Source of the DNA: DATFEN01 sp035691285
GTDB taxonomy: Bacteria > Acidobacteriota > Vicinamibacteria > Fen-336
Direction of reading: 5' to 3'
Length of the DNA: 62,246 nucleotides
Assembly (NCBI GenBank): GCA_035691285.1
Contig: DASSJI010000184.1
Span: 1-62,246, forward strand
Shown: positions 1-7,787 of the stretch, piece by piece
How the letters are laid out: each line of letters starts with the position of its first letter
How positions within the stretch are numbered: position 1 is the first letter of the stretch
The notes under the pieces: model-generated
The model's input: the letters and a program-made list of their open reading frames with translations, nothing else
Told to the model about the DNA's origin: nothing
Database searches by the model: none
Translations under genes and position numbers: made by a program

Positions 1-153
1 GTGCGCAAGGCGATGCAGACGGCCTATCGCATGCGGAAGCTTCCGAAGCCGGAGCGGATGGAGCGGATCGCCGAGCCGTGGCGGCCCTATCGCAGCGTGG
101 CCTGCTGGTACCTCTGGCGCAGCCTGGACACGAAGCTCCTGGGTGAGGCCTGA
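1..153 (+). CDS. DNA-3-methyladenine glycosylase II, C-terminal end (partial)
   Basis: The frame is open from the left edge and stops at TGA 151-153, giving the last 50 residues of a protein that begins outside the window. The tail holds ERIAEPWRPYRSVACWYLWR, the conserved end of the AlkA/HhH-GPD base-excision glycosylases, where an Arg-rich segment precedes a final helix. The family removes alkylated bases from DNA in the cytoplasm. The catalytic Asp and the helix-hairpin-helix lie upstream and cannot be checked. The next gene may overlap its last 11 bases. Confidence 0.8.
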   Translation: MRKAMQTAYRMRKLPKPERMERIAEPWRPYRSVACWYLWRSLDTKLLGEA

Positions 154-1291
154 CCTCGTGGCGACGTTCGCATCGGCCGCAGCACACCTGGTCCTGGGGG
201 TTGCGGCGCTGTCCGCTTCCCCGCGCGACGGCGAGTCTGCGCGCAAGGACGAGCTGCGCGAACTGATGGCGTTGACCGACGCGCTGGCGGCCGGGAAACC
301 CGTGGGCGGCGGGCTCGTGGTCGCCTTCGAGCCCCACTTCCTCAGGGGCGAGGACGGCCTGACCTACGTCCCGTTCTCGCTCGCGATCAGCGAGCACTCG
401 AGGCAGCCGAATGGGTTCGTCGTCTACGTGAGGGTCGCCGTACCGGGACGTGCTCCTGCGCCTCCGGCCTCCGGCAAGCCTGGCGGCATCGATCTCGCGA
501 CGGCCGACCTCGCACCAGGCGAGCTTCCCGTCGGCGGGTCGGCCAACCGCCATCCACGTACTGGGCGCTACGGCGAGGCCTCGGCCCGGCTCCAGCTCGT
601 GGACAAGGACCGCGAGGCCGCGCGCGGCCCCTATGTCTTCGAGGACTCCCACGTCGTCGAGGTCAACCTGGGTGACGAGACGCACCCCTACCGTTTGCAG
701 CGGGCGCTGGCGGTGCCACCCGGGGAATACGTCGTCTACGTTGCGGTCGCCGAGAGGGGAGATCCTGCGGGGGCCTCGCGATCGGCCGTGATGCGCCAGC
801 CGCTGGAGGCCCGCGACTTCTCCGGAGAGACCCTCAGCCTGAGCAGCTTGATCCTGGCCGACCGGGTCGTGCCGTCGCAGGTGAGCTCGCAAGCGAGAGG
901 GCGATCGCGGTGGCGGCCGTATGCGATTGGCTCGACGGAGATCGTCCCCGCCGCGAGCCGCGAGCTCGCGCGGGACGGCGAGCCCGCCGTCGCCTTCCAG
1001 ATCTACGGCGCCCACCTCAGTCCGGGGCGGCGGCCGAACGTCACCCTCGATTACCTGGTGTTGATTATGAAGGGCGACGCCTACGTCCCGCACGCGCGGC
1101 TGCCTTCCCAGCAGCTCGACCAGAAGACGCTGCCCGCCTCGTTCGACCCCGAGGCCGGGCACCAGCTCGGAGCGGTGCAGGACATCCCGGTCGCTTGCCT
1201 CGCGCCGGGGGAGTACCTGCTCGAGGTGACGGCGACGGACGCGGTGGCAGGCGCGAGCGCCCGCGCAGCCGTGGACTTCGCAGTTCGCTGA
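143..1291 (+). CDS. Secreted protein resembling the C-terminal module of VWFA-type proteins
   Basis: A 382-residue protein with a hydrophobic N-terminus (about residues 5-25) ending near ALSAS, likely a signal peptide. No enzyme motif is visible. The rest alternates short beta-type segments built around PPGEYVVYVAV and APGEYLLEVTATD. The same order of elements (a PPGxY strand, a LILAD-like strand, an FQ-containing strand, a final PGxYxLxV strand) occurs in the middle of the 1015-residue VWFA protein encoded convergently at 2257-5304, so it may be a paralogue of that module without the VWFA part. Two GTG starts are possible: 143, which adds an Arg and overlaps the preceding gene, and 158, which has GTGAGG nine bases upstream. 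Function unknown; export is inferred. Confidence 0.7.
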   Translation: MRPDLVATFASAAAHLVLGVAALSASPRDGESARKDELRELMALTDALAAGKPVGGGLVVAFEPHFLRGEDGLTYVPFSLAISEHSRQPNGFVVYVRVAVPGRAPAPPASGKPGGIDLATADLAPGELPVGGSANRHPRTGRYGEASARLQLVDKDREAARGPYVFEDSHVVEVNLGDETHPYRLQRALAVPPGEYVVYVAVAERGDPAGASRSAVMRQPLEARDFSGETLSLSSLILADRVVPSQVSSQARGRSRWRPYAIGSTEIVPAASRELARDGEPAVAFQIYGAHLSPGRRPNVTLDYLVLIMKGDAYVPHARLPSQQLDQKTLPASFDPEAGHQLGAVQDIPVACLAPGEYLLEVTATDAVAGASARAAVDFAVR

Positions 1292-1342
1292 CGCACGTTG
1301 CGGCCCGGTTCCTGATCCCGGATCTCCTCGGCCCGATCCAAC

Positions 1343-2260
1343 TCAGTCCTGGTAGCCGCGGCGCGCGCGCAGCTCGCCCCTGACCTTGAGCCGCACCTTC
1401 AGCTCGTGCCATCCGCGCGCGACCCCGCGCGGCTCGTAGCGCAGCAGGTAGCGGCCTCGCGTTTCGTCGAGCGCGGCGAGGAAGGCCCGTTTCAGCGCAT
1501 CCCCGTCCCCGGCGGCCCAGACCCGGCCGCCGGTGAGGTCGGCGAGCTCGGCGAGCAGCGGCGAAGGGCGACGGCGGGGGCCCTGCGGCTGCGGGGAGAT
1601 CGTCCGGACGCGTCCCGCTGAGCCCGTGTACTCGCTGCTGGCGTCGGGCAGGTACGCCCGGTCCGCGTCGTCGAGCGCCAGCCTGGCCGCGTTGAGGACC
1701 GCGTCGGCTCCGCGGGCGGCCTTCTGGAGCTGCTCGGCCAGCAGCCAGCTCCCGCTGTCCTCGCCGTCGCTGAACGCGAACACGACGGGACGGCCGTAGC
1801 GCCGGTCGCCCAGGAAGAGCGCCGTGAAGACGGCGTCGTGGAGGCGCGTGAGACCACCGGCGGCCAGGCGATCGAGGGCTCCCTCGAGGGAGCCGAAGTC
1901 ACTGGTCGGCCCGCCTCGCCACTGGATCTCGTTCGCGAACGTGAGCAGGGTCGCGTGGTCCTGCGGAGCGAGAGCGCGGAGCAGTGCGCGAGTGGCGGCC
2001 TTGAGGCGCTCGAGCCGCTCGCCCGCGACACTCTCGCTGAGATCGAGGAGCAAGAGCACGTTGGCCGGCGCACCAGGTCCCGTCACGACCTCGACGGCCT
2101 GAACGACTCCGTTGTCGAAAAGCTCGAAGTCCTCGGCGCGAAGACCGGGCACGACCCGGCCGTCGCGCGTCACCAGCGCATCCACCTCCACGAAGCGGAC
2201 CTCGGCGCCGAAGGTGGGGGTCTGCTGCAGCGACGCGAGCAGGACGAGGCCGAAGATCAC
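1343..2260 (-). CDS. VWFA-related domain protein (Acidobacteria type)
   Basis: A 305-residue protein with a short hydrophobic leader, then the signature of the acidobacterial VWFA-related family: VDALVTRDGRVVPGL followed by EDFELFDNGVVQ. A von Willebrand A domain then starts at VLLLLDLSESVAG, with an intact MIDAS DxSxS motif. The protein ends in RYLLRYEPRG and a basic RARRGYQD, also typical of the family. Start: GTG at 2260 overlaps the TGA of the upstream gene (GTGA); the open frame continues upstream to 2941 but that part is antisense-like noise over the neighbour. It is probably exported and binds a divalent metal and a protein partner; the partner is unknown. It is co-transcribed with the larger VWFA protein. 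Confidence 0.85.
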   Translation of the reverse strand: MIFGLVLLASLQQTPTFGAEVRFVEVDALVTRDGRVVPGLRAEDFELFDNGVVQAVEVVTGPGAPANVLLLLDLSESVAGERLERLKAATRALLRALAPQDHATLLTFANEIQWRGGPTSDFGSLEGALDRLAAGGLTRLHDAVFTALFLGDRRYGRPVVFAFSDGEDSGSWLLAEQLQKAARGADAVLNAARLALDDADRAYLPDASSEYTGSAGRVRTISPQPQGPRRRPSPLLAELADLTGGRVWAAGDGDALKRAFLAALDETRGRYLLRYEPRGVARGWHELKVRLKVRGELRARRGYQD

Positions 2261-5200
2261 GGACCGGCCTCCCGCCTCAGGAGCGCCATCGCGCTGCGGC
2301 TGACGAGGCCCAGCCGGTAGCTCGTCCACAGGTCGAGCTGGTCGTCGCGTCGCGGCACGGCGAGCTGCGCGCGCAGCACCTCGGCGGCCTCGCGCCGCTC
2401 GCCCTGGAGGATGAGGGCGTTGGCCAGGGCGATCGCCGCCGGCTGGAAGCCCGGCTCCGCGCCGAGCGCCGAGCGGTAGCGCCCGACGGCCTGCGCCGGA
2501 TCGTCGCTCAGGACCTCGCCCAGGAACAAGGCCGCCAGCGTGGCGACACGCGGCTCGCGAGCGGCCGTCGCCGCGGCTTGGAGCTCGCGGGCTGCTTCGA
2601 CGCGCCGACCCGCGACGTGAAGGACTCGCCCCAGGCGGACGCGCGCCTCCAGGAAGGTCGCATCCGCGGCCAGCGCCTTCGTGTAGTGCTCCTCGGCCAG
2701 CCGCTCCCATGCGGCTCGGCGCGACTGCGCCTCGAAGCTCGGCAAGCCCTGGGACCACGCCGGCGGCGCCTCGATCCCGAGGCGCTCGTGGCGGAGGGAC
2801 AGGCGCAGCTCGTAGAGGCTTCCCAGCGCCGCCAGCGCGACGGCGTCCCTGGGATTCACCTTGAGCGCCTTCCCGTAGGCCTGTTCCGCGTCGTCCAGCC
2901 GCACGGCGGCCTGCAGCCGTTGTCCCACTGCGGTGTGCCACAGGGCTTCGATCCGCGCGCGGGCCGGCGCGGGCACGCGCTCGAGCAGCTCCCGAGCGGT
3001 CTTCAGCTCGGCTTCGTCAATGCCCGCTGCGATGGCCAGCTCGGTGTGGAGCGCGAGGGCGGCCATGACGCCCTCTGCGGCCCTTCCTGCGGCGCGCGCC
3101 CCGTCGCGTCTCTCGCGCGCCGGCAGCGCCGCCGCCGCCGACAGTGCCTCGCTCCACGACCCGCCCTTGTAGAGCGCGATGATCGACCCGTAGTCGCGCG
3201 CCCCGGCCGAGGCGCCCGGACGCTCCGCCACGACGGCCGGCGCCTGCCCTTCGACGACGAACGCCTCGCGCCATTCGAGCTCGCGCGAGCTGACGTCGTC
3301 GCGCACGCTCAGGTCGACCTCGTAGCGGCCCGGGGCGCTCGGCGTGAAGGCCAGGCCGCGCGCGAGCCGACCGTCCGTTCCCGGCTCGAGGGGCGACGCC
3401 TCCATGCGCGCCAGCACCGTTCCGTCGTCGGTCCGGCGGAGCGAATGGCCGGCCCGGATTCGGGGCCTTCCCGTCGCCGGATCCGGCGTCGCCCCGAGAG
3501 CCTCGAACTGGAACAGGAGCCGTGCACCGGTGGTGAAATGGCGGCGTGCCGTGAGGACCGGGCTGCCACCCGCGAGGACCGAATCAGTCAGGACCGGCGT
3601 GGCGAGCCGGAATCCTTCGGCTACCTCGAACGCGAGCACCACGCTGCCGACGCGGCCGCTCCCGCGGTCCCACGCCGCGAAGGTCGCGCGGTAGGAGCCC
3701 GGGGGCAGCTCGAGCGAGCGTCGCAGGGAGAGCCACGGGGCTCCCGCCAGAGCACGTTTCGCCTCGGGGATCTCGACGACGACCTCCTGGCGGCGCGTGG
3801 CCCCCGTCTCGCGGTCCGTGACCACGAGGTACGTCTCGACGGTGGCAGCGGCCGCGCCTTCGGCCGGGCGGACGGCGCGCGGATCGAGCTCGATCGCCAG
3901 CACGACGTTGTCGCCCGTGCGCGGGCCGAGCACGTAGGCGCCCATCCTGATTGGGACATCGCCGTGCCCGAAGGGTGATGCCAGCGCCGCGCGCAGCTCG
4001 GGAGCCAGGGTGTCGGCTTGCGTCGGCTCCGAGGGACCCTGCGGCGCCGCGCGGTAGCCGCGCCGCGCCCGCACCTTCACGTCCGGGCGTCCGACGCGCA
4101 CCTCGATCTTGCGGAAGCGTCCGTCTCGTGCCGGATTCTTCGGCGTGTAGCCCAGGAGGTAGTAGGAGCGCGCCTCGTCCGCGACTCCCTGCAGGACGTC
4201 GAAGAGCCCCGCCGCGGAGCCGAGCCGCTCGCCGCCCGTCTCGACGGCCACCGAGACCGCGCCGGTCACCTCGGTGACCGAACGGTTCAGCGAGGTCCAC
4301 ACGTCCCGGCGATCGAGCGAGACGCCCTCCTCGGCGTCTTGCGTCCGTGGGCCTTCGAGGACCCGAGCGTCGAGGAAGTACACCACGGCGTTCGCGCGCT
4401 GCGCGGCGTCCTCGACGCGCGCGAAGCCGGCCTCGCCCGGCTCGTGCAGGAAGCCCGACGACACGAGGAGCACCGACTTGCGCCCGCGGTGGGACGCCAC
4501 GGACTCGAGGGTCCGCACCAGCACCTCGAGGGTCTGGGCGCGCCGCGCCTTGAGCCGCGCGTAGGCATCGGCCGCCCGCACCCGCGCGAGGGCGTCGGCG
4601 TCGCGCAGGTCCGAGTAGAGGCCGGCCCCCTCCCCGTCGTGCATCAGCTCGACCATGACGCCCTTCTCGGTGTAGCGCCGCGCGACCTCGGCCATGATCT
4701 TCTGGTCGCGGTGCAGGTGGATCTGGGCCGCCTCGTGGTCCGACAGCGCATCGGAGCCCGTCTCCGGCACGCGGAGTCCGCGGGCACGGCGGAGGACGGC
4801 GAGCAGGTCCGACCGGCCGCGGGGCAGGCCGGCACTCCAGGTGAACCCGCTGCCGGCGAGGACGATCGTCGCGCGGTCGCCGGTCGAGAGCGTCTCCAGG
4901 AACCGAGCGAGCGCCTTCTGTGCCTGCCGCGCCTGGGTCTCGTCGAGGTGCGGCTCGTCGAAGACCACGACGAGCCAGCGCTCCGGCACCGCGGGCGCCG
5001 CGTTGCTGGCGACGCGAGTGGCGTCCGCGTCCTCATCCACGGTGACCGCAGGTCGAGTGACGGCCTGGAAGGCGCCGATCTCCTGAGGGACGCCGTCCTC
5101 GAGCAGCGTGAAGTCCTGCTCAGCGAGCCCTTCGACGGGCTGGCCCGTGCCGTCGAGCACGAGCACGTCGACCGTGATCGCCTCGACGGTCGTCTCGAAG

Positions 5201-5304
5201 CGAGGCGGCTCGGTGGCGGGCTCTTGCGAGAGGAGCGTCGATGCGCCCGCGAGCAGGCTCAGGGCGGTGGCCAGCCGACGCGACGACAATCGACGCAAGC
5301 GCAC
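2257..5304 (-). CDS. Large secreted VWFA-related protein with TPR C-terminus
   Basis: 1015 residues. Residues 1-26 form a signal peptide (ALSLLAGASTLLSQ). The family entry motif follows (ITVDVLVLDGTGQPVEGL, then QDFTLLEDGVPQEI). A VWFA-like fold spans roughly 100-410, ending with YYLLGYTPKNPARDGRFRKI and ARRGYR. The usual DxSxS metal site is replaced by FDEPHLDE, so metal binding is doubtful here, unlike in the smaller paralogue. Residues about 430-700 are beta-rich and resemble the protein at 143-1291. Residues about 780-1000 are TPR repeats (LKVNPRDAVALAALGSLYEL). GTG is used as start. It probably acts outside the inner membrane as a scaffold; no substrate can be inferred. It overlaps the next gene by 4 bp, so the two form an operon. 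Confidence 0.85.
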   Translation of the reverse strand: MRLRRLSSRRLATALSLLAGASTLLSQEPATEPPRFETTVEAITVDVLVLDGTGQPVEGLAEQDFTLLEDGVPQEIGAFQAVTRPAVTVDEDADATRVASNAAPAVPERWLVVVFDEPHLDETQARQAQKALARFLETLSTGDRATIVLAGSGFTWSAGLPRGRSDLLAVLRRARGLRVPETGSDALSDHEAAQIHLHRDQKIMAEVARRYTEKGVMVELMHDGEGAGLYSDLRDADALARVRAADAYARLKARRAQTLEVLVRTLESVASHRGRKSVLLVSSGFLHEPGEAGFARVEDAAQRANAVVYFLDARVLEGPRTQDAEEGVSLDRRDVWTSLNRSVTEVTGAVSVAVETGGERLGSAAGLFDVLQGVADEARSYYLLGYTPKNPARDGRFRKIEVRVGRPDVKVRARRGYRAAPQGPSEPTQADTLAPELRAALASPFGHGDVPIRMGAYVLGPRTGDNVVLAIELDPRAVRPAEGAAAATVETYLVVTDRETGATRRQEVVVEIPEAKRALAGAPWLSLRRSLELPPGSYRATFAAWDRGSGRVGSVVLAFEVAEGFRLATPVLTDSVLAGGSPVLTARRHFTTGARLLFQFEALGATPDPATGRPRIRAGHSLRRTDDGTVLARMEASPLEPGTDGRLARGLAFTPSAPGRYEVDLSVRDDVSSRELEWREAFVVEGQAPAVVAERPGASAGARDYGSIIALYKGGSWSEALSAAAALPARERRDGARAAGRAAEGVMAALALHTELAIAAGIDEAELKTARELLERVPAPARARIEALWHTAVGQRLQAAVRLDDAEQAYGKALKVNPRDAVALAALGSLYELRLSLRHERLGIEAPPAWSQGLPSFEAQSRRAAWERLAEEHYTKALAADATFLEARVRLGRVLHVAGRRVEAARELQAAATAAREPRVATLAALFLGEVLSDDPAQAVGRYRSALGAEPGFQPAAIALANALILQGERREAAEVLRAQLAVPRRDDQLDLWTSYRLGLVSRSAMALLRREAGP

Positions 5305-5346
5305 CCAGGATACGCCCGCCGAGCCGCTCGCGTCAGGTCCGCGCGT

Positions 5347-6201
5347 CTAGGCGGACGCCGAGAGCCGGCGCTCGAGCCAGTCGTCCATTCGCGCGAACAC
5401 GCGCTCGCGATCCGGCTCGTTGAACATCTCGTGGTAGAAGCCGTCCCAGCGCACGCTCTCCACGAGGTGTGCGGGCGCCGCTGCGACCCAGCGGGCCATG
5501 GCGGCCGTGTCCAGGAGCCGATCGTCTCCGGACAGCATCACGAGAGCGGGCACGGTCAGCTCGGCGGCCCGCGCGTGCGTGTCGGCGATCGCTCGGAGCG
5601 TCTCGAAGTACCAGCGCGGCGAGACGCGGCGGCTCACGAGCGGATCCGAAGCGTAGGCTCGGCCGACCGCCGGGTCGCGCGAGAGCACGCCGGGATCGAC
5701 GTGGTTCGGAAGGAGCACGGCGGGGAGCACGACGTCGAGCACGCGCGCAGCCGCGGCCAGGAGTGGCCCTGGCCGCATCGACGGGTGGGTCCCGAGCAGC
5801 GGCGAGGAAGCCATGACGCCGGCCAGCCCCGAGGGCCGTCTCAGGGCTGCGCGCAGCGCGACGAGCCCGCCCTGGGAATGGCCGATCACGAACAGCGGCA
5901 GTCCCGGCCGCTCGGCCGCAAGCCGGTCCCGGGCCGCGTCCGCGTCGTCCACGAAGTCGTCGAAGCGGTCCACGTGGACGCGCGGGCCGGGGCTCCGGCC
6001 GTGGCCTCGCAGCTCCGGGACGTCCACCGCATGGCCGCGGCCGGCGAAGCGCTCGGCCACGTGGCGGTAGCGCCCCGCGTGCTCGGCGAGGCCGTGCAGC
6101 AGGAGGAGAGCCGCTCTAGGAGCCGCGGGTCGCCAGCGCGTCAGGTGGAGTCGAAGGCCGTCGCGGGAGGGGAAGGTCGTCTCGTCGCTCTGGACGGCCA
6201 C
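5347..6201 (-). CDS. Alpha/beta hydrolase, monoacylglycerol-lipase/serine aminopeptidase S33-like
   Basis: A 284-residue cytoplasmic-type protein. It shows the oxyanion strand LLLLHGLAEHAGRY, the motif ELRGHGRSPG, the nucleophile elbow GHSQGG (Ser about residue 109), an acid in LSGDDRLLD and a histidine in GFYHEMFNE. The order and the HGLAEHAGRY motif fit the Hydrolase_4 group, which includes lysophospholipases and monoacylglycerol lipases. No signal peptide is visible. Start is GTG at 6201. It lies just upstream of the large VWFA gene on the same strand, with a gap of about 40 bases. The substrate cannot be assigned from sequence. Confidence 0.85.
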   Translation of the reverse strand: MAVQSDETTFPSRDGLRLHLTRWRPAAPRAALLLLHGLAEHAGRYRHVAERFAGRGHAVDVPELRGHGRSPGPRVHVDRFDDFVDDADAARDRLAAERPGLPLFVIGHSQGGLVALRAALRRPSGLAGVMASSPLLGTHPSMRPGPLLAAAARVLDVVLPAVLLPNHVDPGVLSRDPAVGRAYASDPLVSRRVSPRWYFETLRAIADTHARAAELTVPALVMLSGDDRLLDTAAMARWVAAAPAHLVESVRWDGFYHEMFNEPDRERVFARMDDWLERRLSASA

Positions 6202-6365
6202 TATCGGCAGCCTGGCCTGCGGGGTGCCATGGCGACGCCGCCGATTCTAGTGCCTGGAGCAACGGCAGAGCAGCAGGCAAGGCCGCGTTCTGGAAGGCCA
6301 GAGACTCGTAGACCTCGGCCCGCCCCTTGGTCACCATGACCAAGGATCTTGCTGCCCGACCGGTT

Positions 6366-6524
6366 GCGCTGGCGCCAGTACTCCCGGAACGAGCGCAGCC
6401 GCGGAAGCGACTCGCGGTCCTTCACGCGGTTGGAGGCGGCCTTGCTCGCGATGATGTCGTCGATGTGGCACACGGGGAAGCCCTCGACCATCACCCGGCG
6501 CTGGATCGGCTGGGGTGCCCATCC
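6366..6524 (-). pseudogene. Nucleotidyltransferase C-terminal remnant
   Basis: On the minus strand the frame after a TGA reads PIQRRVMVEGFPVCHIDDII, then ASKAASNRVKDRESLPRLRS and FREYW. The pattern of a short strand, IDDII, (S/N)K, and RxKDxxxL is the C-terminal tail of small nucleotidyltransferase-fold proteins of the AbiEii/MNT type. The catalytic GSxxxxxDxD half is absent: an in-frame stop lies 10 codons upstream and the ThrE gene starts just beyond. Downstream the frame continues without recognisable sequence to about 6201. It looks like a decayed fragment of an acquired toxin-antitoxin-like gene. Confidence 0.55.
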
Positions 6525-6536
6525 TCCCTGGGCAAG

Positions 6537-7781
6537 TCAGCCTTCCGTTGATGATCCGGTGCCGACAGATGGCTGCAGCCGGTCGAGACGCTTCGGGGGG
6601 ACGAGCACGCTCCCGAAGAGCAGACCGATCGCGAGCGAGATCGCGACCAGCATCATGCTGAAGGCCGTGCCGAGGCCCACGACCGTCTGTTCCTCGAGCA
6701 GCAGCGCGAAGCTCCGGAAACCGACGCTGCCGGGGACGAGCAGGAGCAGGCCCGGCACCACCGTGACCGACGCGGGCCGCCCGAGGACGCGGGCGTAGAG
6801 GTTGCCGAAGCTGCTGACCGCCACGGCGCCGAGGAACGCGCCGATCTGGGGTCCGAGGAGCAGCGCGCCGTAGCGCGCGCCGAAGAAGCCCAGCATCCCG
6901 GAGGCCGCGATCCAGGGCGCCTCTCTCGCACGTGCCTTGAGCAGGATCGTGAAGCCGATCGGCGCCGCGAGCAGCGCGGCAAAGAGCGTCCACTCCGGGA
7001 GCGGGGGCGAGGCGACCGGCCGGGGCGCGCCGAACGCACGCTCGCCCAGCGTGCTGCCGAAGGCCACGCCGAAGCCCATGGCGAGGAACGTGCCGACCGC
7101 CCCCATGAGGCGCGCCGTGCCCGAGACGAGGTTGCGCGTGGCCAGCTCCGTCAGGGCCACCGTCAGCGGAAAGCCCGGCACGAGCACGATCAGGCCCGCG
7201 ACCGTGGCGACGTAGAACGAGACAGGCGGGAAGTAGCGCGCGGCTGCGGCGGCGACGAAGGCGGCCAGGGCCGAAGCCAGCGGCTCGAACACGCGGCCGA
7301 GGCCCGGCATGCGTCCCGACGCGACCGCCAGCACGCCCGTGAGCAGGCCGATGGCCGCGGCCACGCCGACCTCGTGGGGTCCCGCCTCGAAGAAGCGCGA
7401 CGCGGCTCCAGACGCCACGGCGAAGGCGAGGATCGTGACGAGGGCGCCGTACGGCGGCGGCCCGGCCATGATCGCGTCGAGCCGCGCGCCGCCCTCCGCC
7501 GGCGACAGGCGGCCGAGCGCCACCTCGCGCGCGGTTTCGTCGAGGAGCGTGAGCTTCTCGAGGTTCACGCCGCCGGGCTCCACGCGGATCTGGTAGGTGC
7601 GCTGCCCATCCGCGTCCTCGAACGACGCGAACAGCGCCGTGGGCATCGAGAAGAAGTGGCCCCGGACCCCCAGCCGCTCGGCGACGCTCGCGAGCGCGTC
7701 CTCGAGTCGGTGGGCGGGATAGCCGTGGGCGTGCAGGCCGCGTCCCAGCTTCAGGATGAAGTCGCGCGCCGCCGAGGACAC
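6537..7781 (-). CDS. Threonine/serine exporter family protein (ThrE-like)
   Basis: 414 residues. A soluble N-terminal part (about 1-110) contains the family motifs LHAHGYPAHRLEDAL and FFSMPTALFASF. It is followed by about ten hydrophobic segments in two blocks, 115-255 and 265-395. The first block holds PGFPLTVALTELATRNLVSG and the second holds VVPGLLLLVPGSVGFRS, the hallmark duplicated motif of ThrE/DUF1212 proteins with the second domain fused. The family exports small neutral amino acids across the inner membrane. It is preceded at 7788 by a winged-helix regulator on the same strand with a 6-base gap, so it may be co-transcribed. Confidence 0.85.
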   Translation of the reverse strand: MSSAARDFILKLGRGLHAHGYPAHRLEDALASVAERLGVRGHFFSMPTALFASFEDADGQRTYQIRVEPGGVNLEKLTLLDETAREVALGRLSPAEGGARLDAIMAGPPPYGALVTILAFAVASGAASRFFEAGPHEVGVAAAIGLLTGVLAVASGRMPGLGRVFEPLASALAAFVAAAAARYFPPVSFYVATVAGLIVLVPGFPLTVALTELATRNLVSGTARLMGAVGTFLAMGFGVAFGSTLGERAFGAPRPVASPPLPEWTLFAALLAAPIGFTILLKARAREAPWIAASGMLGFFGARYGALLLGPQIGAFLGAVAVSSFGNLYARVLGRPASVTVVPGLLLLVPGSVGFRSFALLLEEQTVVGLGTAFSMMLVAISLAIGLLFGSVLVPPKRLDRLQPSVGTGSSTEG

Positions 7782-7787
7782 CGCGAC

